From contig NZ_JAAZQQ010000006.1 in assembly GCF_012395815.1 (NCBI RefSeq), positions 124,001 through 188,000 of the forward strand: a DNA stretch of 64,000 bases, in the 5' to 3' direction. Positions within the stretch are counted from its first letter, which is position 1, and the number at the start of each line of letters is the position of its first letter. This DNA is from Roseicyclus persicicus. Lineage in GTDB: Bacteria > Pseudomonadota > Alphaproteobacteria > Rhodobacterales > Rhodobacteraceae. The position numbers and the translations under genes are program-made. Shown piece after piece: positions 53,982-62,303 of this stretch. Below the pieces are notes generated by a model. That model searched no databases. It was not told the origin of the DNA and saw nothing but the letters and a program-made list of their open reading frames with translations.

Positions 53982-55148
53982 TCAGAACGGCCCGTCCTCC
54001 AGCACCCCGTCTGCCGACATCTGCGCGTAGAGCAGCCCCTCGCGCAGCCCCCGGTCCGCCACCGTCAGCCGGTCCGTCGGCCAGGCCCGGAGCAGCGCCT
54101 GCAGGATCGCCGCCCCCGACATGATCAGCGTCTGCCGGTCGCGCCCGATCCGCGGGTCGCGGCGACGCCCCTCGGGGCCGAGCGCCAGGTACTGCGTGAT
54201 CACCCGGTCGATCTGGTCGGAGGTCATCCTGAGGCCGTCCACCTTGTTGCGGTCGTAGCGCCGCAGCCCTAGGTGCGAGGCCGCCACCGTGGTGACGGTC
54301 CCCGAGGTGCCGATGATCTGGAACCCCTCCCGCGCCTGGTCGGCGGCGTCGTCGTAGGGCGAGAAGGCCGCGAGCTTCTCCTCGAAGAACCAGCTCATCA
54401 GCGCGAACCGCGCCCCGTCGTCGGCGACGTCGTCATACATGTCCTTCAGCGTCGCCACGCCCAGCGGGATCGAGATCCAGTCCACCACCTTGGCGCGCGG
54501 GAACACCGTGTCGGGGTGGTCGAAGCCCTGGTGCAGCCGCATGATCGCCCGCGGCCGCTCCAGCCGCGGCACCCGGCACAGGTCGATCCACACCAGCTCG
54601 GTCGAGCCGCCGCCGATGTCGACGACCAGCAACTGCTCGGTCTTGGCCGAGACCAGCGGCGCGCAGGACACCACGGCCAGGCGCGCCTCCTCCTCGGGCT
54701 GGATGATCTCCAGCTCCAGCCCGGTCTCGCGCTTGACCACGGCGATGAAGTCGCGCGCGTTGGTCGCCCGGCGGCAGGCCTCGGTGGCCACCAGCCGCAT
54801 CCGGCTGACGTTGTGTTTCTCCAGCTTGCGCTGGCAGATCTTGAGCGCCCCCACCGCGCGCGCCATCGAGGCACGGCTGAGCCGGCCCGAGGCCTCCAGC
54901 CCCTGCCCCAGCTGGACGCTCTTGGAGAACGAATCCACGACATGCAGCTGGTTGCCCTTGGGCTGGGCGATCAGCATCCGGCAGGAATTGGTGCCGAGGT
55001 CGAGGGCGGCGTAGAGATCGGCCGGGTCGGGCCGGGAAGCGGGCGCGTCGCGCCGTTCGACAGGCGGGTCTGCGGCCGGCGCAAGGGGCACCACGTCGGC
55101 CACGGGTCTGGGGAACGGACCGGCGCCGCCCTTGCGCTTGCGCGACAT
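53982..55148 (-). CDS. Ppx/GppA-family exopolyphosphatase / pppGpp phosphatase
   Basis: 388 residues. AALDLGTNSCRMLIAQ and LLVVDIGGGSTELVWID are the two phosphate loops of the ASKHA fold; EACRRATNARDFI and IGTSGTVTTVAASHL support Ppx/GppA. It cleaves polyphosphate or converts pppGpp to ppGpp. The first 45 residues are a P/R-rich extension. In many Rhodobacterales, as I recall, this gene stands next to rlmE; here rlmE is about 38 kb away. Start ATG 55148. Confidence 0.92.
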   Translation of the reverse strand: MSRKRKGGAGPFPRPVADVVPLAPAADPPVERRDAPASRPDPADLYAALDLGTNSCRMLIAQPKGNQLHVVDSFSKSVQLGQGLEASGRLSRASMARAVGALKICQRKLEKHNVSRMRLVATEACRRATNARDFIAVVKRETGLELEIIQPEEEARLAVVSCAPLVSAKTEQLLVVDIGGGSTELVWIDLCRVPRLERPRAIMRLHQGFDHPDTVFPRAKVVDWISIPLGVATLKDMYDDVADDGARFALMSWFFEEKLAAFSPYDDAADQAREGFQIIGTSGTVTTVAASHLGLRRYDRNKVDGLRMTSDQIDRVITQYLALGPEGRRRDPRIGRDRQTLIMSGAAILQALLRAWPTDRLTVADRGLREGLLYAQMSADGVLEDGPF

Positions 55149-55422
55149 GCGGGCCTCCGAAAATCATGTGTTGGTCGCAATGTAGCAAGGCCGGCCCGCC
55201 GTCACAATGGAGTTGGGTCCGGGCGCGCGAACGCGACTCAACATCTTCATGAGAATTTTGGGCCGCCCCGGCCCTCGCCCTTTCGGCCGCCGGCGGCTAT
55301 CTCCCGACGGGCCGGGGTCGCTCCCGCCCCGGCTTGTGTCGAAAACGGAGCGCGCCGTGCCGCGGGCCTCGCCTATGGTGCGCGGCAACCGCAGGACGCT
55401 CGCCCGAGGAAGGACGCCGCCG

Positions 55423-55743
55423 ATGCCCATCGTGACCCATGTCTTCTGGCGCGACATTCCCGCCCAGGTCATCGTGGGCAAGGGGCGTCGCGGGTCCAAG
55501 GCGGTGCTGCCCGAGCGCTTCGAGCAGGCCATCGACCGCTGCGCGATGAAGATCGGCGCCAAGGACCAGGACGCCTATCTGGCCGAGTGGCGCCGGGTCG
55601 AGGTCGGCGAGGTCGAGGGCGACCCCGACGCGCTCGCCGCGTCCGAGGCCGCCCGGCTCGAGGCCGCCTACGACCCCGACCGCATCCGCCGCCTGATCGA
55701 GGCCGACGGGTTCGACCGTTCCACCGACACAACCGCCGCCTGA
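55423..55743 (+). CDS. Small PF13769-like ('virulence factor') protein of the C1/B12 cluster
   Basis: 106 residues starting MPIVTHVFWRDIPAQVIVGK, with RRGSKAVLPERFEQAIDRCA and a conserved C-terminal RIRRLIEADG. This matches the family labelled virulence factor in databases, a name without functional support. It is the first gene upstream of MTHFR and the corrinoid methyltransferase, so a role in folate or cobalamin methyl transfer is plausible. GAGGAAGGACGCCGCCG precedes ATG 55423. Confidence 0.8.
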   Translation: MPIVTHVFWRDIPAQVIVGKGRRGSKAVLPERFEQAIDRCAMKIGAKDQDAYLAEWRRVEVGEVEGDPDALAASEAARLEAAYDPDRIRRLIEADGFDRSTDTTAA

Positions 55744-55771
55744 GGCCATGGCCTCGATCTGGGAGACCGCG

Positions 55772-56692
55772 ATGGCGCTTCTGAACTTCCGCAGCCGGGC
55801 CGCCGCCCCTGCCCCGTCCTCGCCCTCGCTCGAGGCGCTGCTGGCGGGCTATTCCATCGAGGTGATGCCGCGCACCGCCGAGAAGATCGCGGATTTCCGC
55901 GCGCTCCTGCCCGTCGGCACGCGGGTCTACATCGCCCATATCGACGGCACCGACTTCGCCGACATGCTGGCCACCGCCGTCCGCCTGCGCGCCGAGGGCT
56001 ACGAGCCGATGCCGCATTTCCCCGCCCGCTCGATCCCCGACCGCGCCACGCTGGCCGACTGGGTCGCGCGCTACCGGGGCGAGGCGGGCGTGAAGCAGGG
56101 CCTGATCCTCGCCGGCGGCATCGCCGAGCCGCGGGGGGCGTTCCATTCCTCGATGCAGCTTCTGGACTCGGGCGTCTTCGACGGGTTCGAGCGGCTCCAC
56201 GTCGCCGGCCACCCCGAGGGCAACCGCGACATCGACCCCAAGGGGGGCGAGGCCGAGGTGATGGCCGCGCTCAAGTGGAAGCAGGACTTCGCCAACCGCT
56301 CCGACGCGGCCTTCGCCATCGCGACCCAGTTCGCCTTCGAGGCCGGCCCGGTGCTCGACTGGGCCGACCGGCTGGCCGCGGCCGGAATCGCCATGCCCGT
56401 GCACCTGGGCATCGCGGGCCCCGCCAAGCTGCAGACGCTGATCAAGTTCGCCATCGCCTGCGGCGTCGGCCCGTCGCTGTCGGTGCTGCAGAAGCGCGCC
56501 CGCGACGTGTCGAAGCTGCTCCTGCCCTTCGAGCCGACCGAGATCCTGACCGCGCTCGCGCAGGCCAAGGCCGCAGGCCGCGGGCGGAACATCGAACGCA
56601 TCCACTTCTTCCCGCTCGGCGGGATCACCGCCAACGCCACCTGGGCGACCGAGCACGGCGGCGCCCCGGCGCAGCCGGCCGCCGCCTCCTGA
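55772..56692 (+). CDS. Methylenetetrahydrofolate reductase, divergent MetF type
   Basis: 306 residues. The MTHFR barrel is recognised by IEVMPRTAEKIADFRALLP, VYIAHIDGTDFADM, GLILAGGIAEPRGAF and VAGHPEGNRDIDP. The enzyme reduces methylene-THF to methyl-THF. Start set at ATG 55772, with GGGAGACCGCG upstream; the earlier ATG at 55748 has poorer spacing. The next gene uses methyl-THF, so product and substrate are adjacent. C-terminal tail is alanine-rich. Confidence 0.88.
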   Translation: MALLNFRSRAAAPAPSSPSLEALLAGYSIEVMPRTAEKIADFRALLPVGTRVYIAHIDGTDFADMLATAVRLRAEGYEPMPHFPARSIPDRATLADWVARYRGEAGVKQGLILAGGIAEPRGAFHSSMQLLDSGVFDGFERLHVAGHPEGNRDIDPKGGEAEVMAALKWKQDFANRSDAAFAIATQFAFEAGPVLDWADRLAAAGIAMPVHLGIAGPAKLQTLIKFAIACGVGPSLSVLQKRARDVSKLLLPFEPTEILTALAQAKAAGRGRNIERIHFFPLGGITANATWATEHGGAPAQPAAAS

Positions 56693-56709
56693 GAAAGAGC
56701 CCACGCCCC

Positions 56710-57780
56710 ATGACCCGCACCGTCATCGAGTCCAAGACCCGCACCACGATCATCGGCTTCGACCAGCCTTTCTGCGTCATCGGCGAGCGGATCAACCCGA
56801 CGGGCCGCAAGATCCTGAACGAGGAGCTGGAGCGCGGCGATTTCTCCCGCGTCGAGGCCGATGCCATCGCCCAGGTCGAGGCCGGCGCGACGGTGCTGGA
56901 CGTGAACTCGGGCGCGGTGTTCTCCAACAAGATGGGCGAGGATCCGCGCTACGCCGACAACAACTTCGTCGAGCCGATGCTGATGCCGGAACTGATCCGC
57001 GTCGTGCAGGGCGTCACCGACTGCCCGCTGTGCATCGACTCGTCGGTGCCCGGCGCGCTGCAGGCGGGTCTCGAGGCGGCCGAGGGCCGGCCGCTGGTGA
57101 ACTCCGTCACCGGCGAGGAGGAGCGGCTGGAGGTCGTCCTGCCGCTGGTCAAGAAATACAACGTGGCGGTGGTGGCGATCTCGAACGACGACACCGGCAT
57201 TTCCGAGGACCCCGACGTGCGCTTCGCCGTGGCCAAGAAGATCGTGCAGCGCGCGGCCGACTACGGCATTCCGGCGCACGACATCGTGGTCGACCCGCTG
57301 GTGATGCCGATCGGCGCGATGGCGACGGCGGGCCACCAGGTGTTCACCCTCGTGCGCCGCCTGCGCGAGGAGCTGGGCGTGAACACCACCTGCGGGGCGT
57401 CGAACATCTCCTTCGGGCTGCCGAACCGGCACGGGATCAACAACGCCTTCCTGCCGATGGCCTTCGGCGCCGGCATGACCAGCGCGATCATGAACCCCGT
57501 CGCCCTGCCCGTGGGCCCCAAGGCGATCGCCGCCAAGCGGGCCGAGGTCGAGGCCGCGGGCATCGTCCTGCCGCCCGACATGGACGACGAGACCTTCGTG
57601 AAGCTATTCGGCATGGGCTCGACCCGTCCGCGGCCCGGCAAGGAGATGGAGGCGATCCGCGCCGCCAACTTCCTGCTGAACCAGGATGCCGGCGGTGCGG
57701 GCTGGATCCGCTTCAACAAGGATCCCGACGCCGAGGAACAAGGCGGCCGGGCCGGCGGGCGGCGGCGGCGGCGCGCGTGA
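56710..57780 (+). CDS. Methyltetrahydrofolate:corrinoid methyltransferase (pterin-binding domain)
   Basis: 356 residues. VIGERINPTGRKILNEEL is the pterin-binding signature shared with MetH and AcsE/MtrH-type proteins; VLDVNSGAVFSNKMG, VVDPLVMPIGAM and GASNISFGLPNRHGINNAFL continue the TIM barrel. It should move the methyl of methyl-THF to a corrinoid protein. In Rhodobacterales such as Phaeobacter inhibens, methionine synthase is split and this domain is a separate protein; that is the likely role here. A basic glycine/arginine tail ends the protein. Confidence 0.9.
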   Translation: MTRTVIESKTRTTIIGFDQPFCVIGERINPTGRKILNEELERGDFSRVEADAIAQVEAGATVLDVNSGAVFSNKMGEDPRYADNNFVEPMLMPELIRVVQGVTDCPLCIDSSVPGALQAGLEAAEGRPLVNSVTGEEERLEVVLPLVKKYNVAVVAISNDDTGISEDPDVRFAVAKKIVQRAADYGIPAHDIVVDPLVMPIGAMATAGHQVFTLVRRLREELGVNTTCGASNISFGLPNRHGINNAFLPMAFGAGMTSAIMNPVALPVGPKAIAAKRAEVEAAGIVLPPDMDDETFVKLFGMGSTRPRPGKEMEAIRAANFLLNQDAGGAGWIRFNKDPDAEEQGGRAGGRRRRRA

Positions 57781-57825
57781 CAGCGGTTAACCGGGCATTT
57801 ACCGGAGGCAGGTCAAGGTCGGGGC

Positions 57826-58062
57826 ATGAGCATCATGTCCCGACCTCCCGCGCTTCTCGGCCAGGATTGGCTGGACCAGGTGTTCCACGCCAAGGCGGCG
57901 CAGACCGGCGGCGTTGTCCGGCGCAAGATCGTGGACGTGGAGCGCGAGATCGGGCGCGATGCGCTGGAACTTGCGGTGCGCCGGCGCGGTTTTCACCTGA
58001 TCGAGTGCGACCGCGACTTCGTGATCATCTGCAGCGGCGCCCCCTTGCGCGTGATCTGCTGA
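57826..58062 (+). CDS. Small VVRR-motif protein, paralogue 2
   Basis: 78 residues. Shares VVRR..D.ER..GR......RRGF..IE....VI.C..P.R with the protein at 25704-25961. Predicted helix then beta hairpin; one cysteine in the shared VIIC position. It lies between the corrinoid methyltransferase and the RACo-like gene and ends 11 bp before palindrome pair E. As with paralogue 1, an isomerase name would be misleading. An internal ATG at 57835 is an alternative start. Function unknown; context suggests cobalamin or folate metabolism. Confidence 0.82.
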   Translation: MSIMSRPPALLGQDWLDQVFHAKAAQTGGVVRRKIVDVEREIGRDALELAVRRRGFHLIECDRDFVIICSGAPLRVIC

Positions 58063-58072
58063 GGCCCTCTTC

Positions 58073-58123
58073 GCAAAATCTTCTAGAAGATTTTGCCCGG
58101 GCCAATTTTTCTAGAAAAATTGG
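58073..58123. repeat. Palindrome pair E
   Basis: Two perfect palindromes, 58073-58096 (GCAAAATCTTCT / AGAAGATTTTGC) and 58102-58123 (CCAATTTTTCT / AGAAAAATTGG), joined by GCCCGGGC. Both have TCTAGA at the centre. Sizes of 24 and 22 bp recall the 68-bp family, but only two units are present. It occupies most of the gap before the RACo-like gene. Confidence 0.88.
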
Positions 58124-58134
58124 TGACTTCCAGC

Positions 58135-60192
58135 ATGGCTGAGACCAACCCCCTCGTCATCTTCACCCCCTCGGGCAAGCGCGGCCGCTTCCCGGTTGGC
58201 ACCCCCGTCCTGACCGCCGCCCGCCAGCTTGGCGTCGACCTCGACAGCGTCTGCGGCGGCCGCGGCATCTGCTCGAAATGCCAGGTGGCGCCATCCTACG
58301 GCGATTTCCCCAAACACGGGGTCACCGTCTGCGACGGCGCGCTCTCCGAATGGAACGCGGTCGAGGCGCGCTACGACCGCGTCCGCGGCCTCAAGCAGGG
58401 CCGCCGCCTCGGCTGCCAGGCCACCGTGCAGGGCGATGTCGTCATCGACGTGCCGCCCGAAAGCCAGGTCCACCGCCAGGTGGTGCGCAAGGCCGCCTCG
58501 GCCCGCCCAATCACCATGGACCCCGCCACCCGGCTGGTGCTGGTCGAGGTGACCGAGCCCGACATGCACGAGCCCTCGGGCGATTTCGAACGGGTGAAGG
58601 CCGCGCTCAAGGAGCAGTGGCAGATCGAGGGCGTCACCGCCCCCCTCACCGTTCTGCAGAAGCTGCAGCCGGCGCTGCGCAAGGGCCAGTGGCAGGTCAG
58701 CCTCGCGCTGCACCACCCCGCGAACAGCGACGACATCCGCATCCTCGACGTCTGGCCCGGGCTGCACGAGGGCGGCCTCTACGGCCTCGCCATCGACCTC
58801 GGCTCCACCACCATCGCGGCGCATCTCTGCGACCTGACCGATGGGCGCGTGCTCGCGTCCTCCGGCCTCATGAACCCCCAGATACGCTTCGGCGAGGACC
58901 TGATGAGCCGGGTCTCCTACGCCATGATGAACCCCGGCGGCGACGCCGAGATGACAGCCGCCGTGCAGGAGGCCATCGCGCGGCTCGCGACCGAGATCGC
59001 GGCCGAAGCCGGCATCGACCCGCGGCTGATCTACGAGACGGTGATCGTCTGCAACCCGGTGATGCACCACCTGCTCCTCGGCATCGACCCGGTCGAGCTC
59101 GGCCAGGCGCCCTTCGCGCTCGCCACCTCCGGCAGCCTCACGCTCGCGGCCCGCGACATCGGCCTCGACACCATCGCCCCCACGGCGCAGCTCTACCTCC
59201 TGCCCTGCATCGCGGGCCATGTCGGCGCGGATGCCGCCGCCGTCGCGCTGTCCGAGGAACCGGACAAGGCCGAGGACCTTACCCTGATCGTCGACGTCGG
59301 CACCAATGCCGAGATCCTGCTCGGCGACAGCCACGGCGTGCTTGCCTGTTCCTCGCCCACCGGCCCCGCCTTCGAGGGCGCGCAGATCAGCGCCGGCCAG
59401 CGCGCCGCCCCCGGCGCCATCGAGCGGATCGAGATCGACCCGGTGACCAAGGAGCCCCGCTTCCGCGTCATCGGCTGCGAGCTCTGGTCCGACGATCCCG
59501 GCTTCGCCGAGGCGACGAAGGACACCGGCGTCACCGGCATCTGCGGCTCGGGCATCATCGAGGCGGTGGCCGAGATGCGCATGGCGGGGCTTCTCGACGC
59601 ATCGGGCCTGATCGGCGGGCCCGAGGCGACGGGCACCGCCCGCTGCGAACCCACGGGGCGCACCTTTGCCTATCTCGTTCATGACGCGACCGCCACGGGG
59701 GGGCCGCGCATCACCGTCACGCAGGGCGACATCCGGGCGATCCAGCTTGCGAAATCCGCGCTTTACGCCGGCGCGCGCCTGTTGATGGACAAGCGCGGCG
59801 TCGACCGGGTGGCGCGGGTGGTGCTGGCGGGTGCCTTTGGCGCCCATATCAGCCCGAAACACGCGATGGTGCTGGGCATGATCCCCGACGTGCCGCTCGA
59901 CCGCGTCACCAGCGCGGGCAACGCCGCCGGCCACGGGGCGCGGATCGCGCTGTGCAACCGCGCCGCGCGGGAGCGGATCGAGCGCACCGTGCGCGACATC
60001 GAGAAGATCGAGACGGCGATCGAGCCCCGCTTCCAGGAGCATTTCGTCAACGCCAACGCCATCCCCCACGCGACCGACCCGTTCCCGGAACTGGCCAAGG
60101 TCGCGCCCCTGCCCCAGGTCGCCTTCGGCGCCTCGGGCAGCGCGCCGGGTGGCGGCGAGGACGGTGGCCGCCGACGGCGCCGCAGGGCCTGA
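58135..60192 (+). CDS. RACo-like corrinoid activator (2Fe-2S plus ASKHA domain)
   Basis: 685 residues. The N-terminal ferredoxin domain has cysteines 40, 46, 49 and 94 (SVCGGRGICSKCQVAPSY, then RLGCQAT). The rest is the DUF4445/RACo ASKHA domain: AIDLGSTTIAAHLCDL, IVDVGTNAEILLGD, ICGSGIIEAVAEM and AGAFGAHISPKHAMVLGMIP. Such proteins use ATP and electrons to reduce inactive cob(II)alamin. In the split methionine synthase of Phaeobacter a similar protein replaces the MetH activation domain. Start set at ATG 58135; earlier in-frame TTG and GTG codons lie inside palindrome E. No clear ribosome site is visible. Confidence 0.93.
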   Translation: MAETNPLVIFTPSGKRGRFPVGTPVLTAARQLGVDLDSVCGGRGICSKCQVAPSYGDFPKHGVTVCDGALSEWNAVEARYDRVRGLKQGRRLGCQATVQGDVVIDVPPESQVHRQVVRKAASARPITMDPATRLVLVEVTEPDMHEPSGDFERVKAALKEQWQIEGVTAPLTVLQKLQPALRKGQWQVSLALHHPANSDDIRILDVWPGLHEGGLYGLAIDLGSTTIAAHLCDLTDGRVLASSGLMNPQIRFGEDLMSRVSYAMMNPGGDAEMTAAVQEAIARLATEIAAEAGIDPRLIYETVIVCNPVMHHLLLGIDPVELGQAPFALATSGSLTLAARDIGLDTIAPTAQLYLLPCIAGHVGADAAAVALSEEPDKAEDLTLIVDVGTNAEILLGDSHGVLACSSPTGPAFEGAQISAGQRAAPGAIERIEIDPVTKEPRFRVIGCELWSDDPGFAEATKDTGVTGICGSGIIEAVAEMRMAGLLDASGLIGGPEATGTARCEPTGRTFAYLVHDATATGGPRITVTQGDIRAIQLAKSALYAGARLLMDKRGVDRVARVVLAGAFGAHISPKHAMVLGMIPDVPLDRVTSAGNAAGHGARIALCNRAARERIERTVRDIEKIETAIEPRFQEHFVNANAIPHATDPFPELAKVAPLPQVAFGASGSAPGGGEDGGRRRRRRA

Positions 60193-60205
60193 GCCCCCTT
60201 GACGC

Positions 60206-60233
60206 GCCCCGAGACGCAGGTCTATCTCGGGGC
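60206..60233 (+). terminator. Hairpin between the RACo-like gene and tRNA-Gly
   Basis: GCCCCGAGA / TCTCGGGGC make a 9-bp perfect stem with a 10-nt loop, 13 bp after the RACo-like stop and 6 bp before the tRNA. No T-run follows, so it may be a Rho-dependent stop, an RNA processing signal, or simply a 3' stabiliser. Confidence 0.5.
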
Positions 60234-60239
60234 TCTGAC

Positions 60240-60313
60240 GCGGGTATGATGTAATGGTAGCCTGTCAGCTTCCCAAGCTGAACGCGCGGGTTCGATTCCC
60301 GCTACCCGCTCCA
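60240..60313 (+). tRNA. tRNA-Gly (anticodon CCC)
   Basis: 74 nt. Acceptor GCGGGTA pairs with TACCCGC (60303-60309); the anticodon stem TCAGC/GCTGA encloses TTCCCAA, giving CCC; the T-arm GCGGG-TTCGATT-CCCGC is normal; CCA is encoded at 60311-60313. It reads GGG glycine codons. No attachment-site repeat or integrase was noticed beside it. Confidence 0.97.
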
Positions 60314-60420
60314 GCCTCCCCTCCGATCCGGCGCGCGAAGACAGGGTGAAAATACCCTGAAATCGTTTCCGTCTCGCCGCATTTCGGCCGCAGCCCACCG
60401 GCATTGTCAGAGATACCGAA

Positions 60421-60502
60421 ACGGCGGGCTCCTCCCTCCCGCCCGTTTTTCCCTCCCTGACCCGACTTCGGGCCGCGCTCCACCCAAGGCGCGGCCCTTT
60501 TT
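60421..60502 (+). terminator. Tandem terminators after tRNA-Gly
   Basis: First hairpin at 60421-60450 (ACGGCGGG with CCCGCCCGT, one bulge, then T5). Second at 60470-60502 (GGGCCGCGC / GCGCGGCCC, 9-bp perfect stem, 10-nt loop, then T5). The second also faces the end of the convergent AbrB-type gene (stop 60506). Confidence 0.85.
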
Positions 60503-60505
60503 CCG

Positions 60506-61537
60506 TCAGCGCCGCAGCCGCACCACCATCACCGGCACCAGCACGGTCAGCGCGATCAGGCGGAACACGTGGTGCGCCGCGACGAAGGCGGGCTCGAGCC
60601 CGGTCTCGACCGCCAGCGCCGCCATCACCTCGACGCCGCCCGGCGCGAAGGCCAGGAGCAGCGCCGCCGCCGGCAGCCCGACGATCCCGGCCGCGACCAG
60701 CGCGCCGGCGGCCGCCACCGCACAGGCCACCAGCGTGGTCACGAACCCGGCGAGAAAGGCCGCGCCCAGGCCCCGCCGGTCGATCCCGCTGAAGCGCGTG
60801 CCGATCAGCGTGCCCATGCCGATGAAGGCCACCGTCACCAGCCAGGGCGGGATCGCCCCCGGCGTCAGGTCCGCCCCGTGCCCCAGCGCCGACACCGCCA
60901 TCGCCCCCAGGACCAGCGCCGCCGGAACCCGGAGCCGGTTCAGCACCAGCCCCAGCCCCAGGGCCAGCGGCACCGTCAGCACCAGGTGCAGGGGCGCGAT
61001 CGGCCCGCGGTCGACGAGATAGCCCGTCCCCTCCACGCCCCAGAGCGCGATCAGCACCGGCACCAGCAGCGTCAGGAGCAGCACGCGCACCGTCTGCACC
61101 AGCGCCACGCGCGCCACGTCGGCCTCCAGTTCCGTCGACAGGCCCAGCACGTAGCTCAGGTGCCCCGGCGTCGCGGCCAGCAGCGCCGTCGTCCGGTCGT
61201 AGCGGAACAGCCGCTCCAGCGCCGCCATGGCGACCAGCATCACCGCCACCAGCGTCGCCACCAGCACCGCCAGCGACAGGGGCCAGGCCAGCGCGGTTGC
61301 GATCACCTCGGGCGTCACCGTGCTGCCGATGGTGATGCCGATCACCAGGAACACCGCGTCGCGCAGCATCGGCGGCATCGCCGTCCGCAGGCCCATGAGC
61401 GTCGCCGCCGACACCGCCGCCGCGGGCCCCGTCAGCACCGCGGCCGGAAAGCCGATCAGCCAGAACAGACCCGCCCCCGCCGCCCCGATGGCGAGCGTCG
61501 CAGGCACCTGCCGCCACGCGGGGTCAATCGCCATCAT
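60506..61537 (-). CDS. AbrB-family integral membrane protein
   Basis: 343 residues from ATG 61537 with about nine or ten membrane helices. GFPAAVLTGPAAAVSAATLM, ITIGSTVTPEVIATALAWP, ATPGHLSYVLGLS and AFAPGGVEVMAALAVETGL are typical of the AbrB membrane family (often named ammonia-monooxygenase-related or AbrB duplication). It is not the AbrB DNA-binding protein. Transport role likely, substrate unknown. It overlaps the upstream lyase gene by 14 bp, so it may import or export the substrate of that pathway. Confidence 0.87.
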   Translation of the reverse strand: MMAIDPAWRQVPATLAIGAAGAGLFWLIGFPAAVLTGPAAAVSAATLMGLRTAMPPMLRDAVFLVIGITIGSTVTPEVIATALAWPLSLAVLVATLVAVMLVAMAALERLFRYDRTTALLAATPGHLSYVLGLSTELEADVARVALVQTVRVLLLTLLVPVLIALWGVEGTGYLVDRGPIAPLHLVLTVPLALGLGLVLNRLRVPAALVLGAMAVSALGHGADLTPGAIPPWLVTVAFIGMGTLIGTRFSGIDRRGLGAAFLAGFVTTLVACAVAAAGALVAAGIVGLPAAALLLAFAPGGVEVMAALAVETGLEPAFVAAHHVFRLIALTVLVPVMVVRLRR

Positions 61538-62303
61538 AGGTCCAGCGGTATCCCGGCGGCGTCGGGCCCTTGTTGCGCCCGCCCTGCTCCATCTGTTCCC
61601 AGGCATGGGCCAGCAGCCCCACCGACCGCGACAGCCCGAAGAACCCGCGCGCCAGCGGCGGCGGGCAGCCGAGCTCGGCGTAGATCACCGCCGTCGCCCC
61701 GTCGATGTTCATCGGCACCGGCTTGCCCCGCTCGGCGGCGAGGTGGCGCTCGATGGCGCGCCCGATCTCGGCATAGGCGCCGGGCACCGCGCCCTGCTCG
61801 GCCGCCGCGTCGACCAGCGCCAGAAGCCGCGGCGCGCGCGGGTCCACCGGCTTGTGGTAGCGGTGCCCGAAGCCCGGCAGGAAAGGCCCGTGCTCCGCCC
61901 GCCACGCGTCCAGCGCCGCGGCCAGCCCCTCGGGCCCCGCCCGCTCCACCGCGCGGTAGAGCGCCACCGCCTGCTCCCCCGCGCCGCCATGCACGTCGCC
62001 GAGCATGTTCAGCCCCGTCGCCATCGCCGCCTGCAGCCCCACCCCGCAGGTCGCCGCCATCCGCGCCGCGGCGATCGAGGGCGCCTGCGGCCCGTGGTCC
62101 ACCGCCGCGACCAGCGCCGCTTCGAACAGCCGCGCCCGGTCGCCCGCGATCTCCTCGCCCATCACCATGAGCCAGATCATCTCGGCAAAGCCGGTCGTAC
62201 CGATCAGCTCCTGCACCGGCCGCCCGCGCAGGTGGATGCGCCCCGGCTCCATGTCGATGATGCGGGTGCGCCACCAGTCGGCGACATCCTGTCCGTCGGT
62301 CAA
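61524..62303 (-). CDS. Citryl-CoA lyase-like protein (citrate-synthase C-terminal fold)
   Basis: 259 residues, much shorter than citrate synthase but like citryl-CoA lyase. Catalytic positions of the citrate synthase fold are kept: DVHGGAGEQAVALY (first His), GFGHRYHKPVDPRAPRL (second His) and MNIDGATAVIYAELG (Asp). It may split citryl-CoA or a similar 3-hydroxy-3-carboxyacyl-CoA. The start is TTG 62303 in a TTGA overlap with the CoA transferase stop. Together with that gene it suggests CoA activation followed by C-C cleavage; the true substrate is unproven. Confidence 0.83.
   Translation of the reverse strand: MTDGQDVADWWRTRIIDMEPGRIHLRGRPVQELIGTTGFAEMIWLMVMGEEIAGDRARLFEAALVAAVDHGPQAPSIAAARMAATCGVGLQAAMATGLNMLGDVHGGAGEQAVALYRAVERAGPEGLAAALDAWRAEHGPFLPGFGHRYHKPVDPRAPRLLALVDAAAEQGAVPGAYAEIGRAIERHLAAERGKPVPMNIDGATAVIYAELGCPPPLARGFFGLSRSVGLLAHAWEQMEQGGRNKGPTPPGYRWTYDGD

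Noticed and set aside
60240-60313. tRNA-Gly as an integration site for a mobile element
   Set aside because: No integrase, no direct repeat of the tRNA 3' end and no change of gene type was seen downstream.
60222-60505. Coding sequence on the minus strand across tRNA-Gly (end of a longer frame)
   Set aside because: It runs through the tRNA and tandem terminators, and the peptide (ending in a typical tRNA-antisense pattern) is an artefact.
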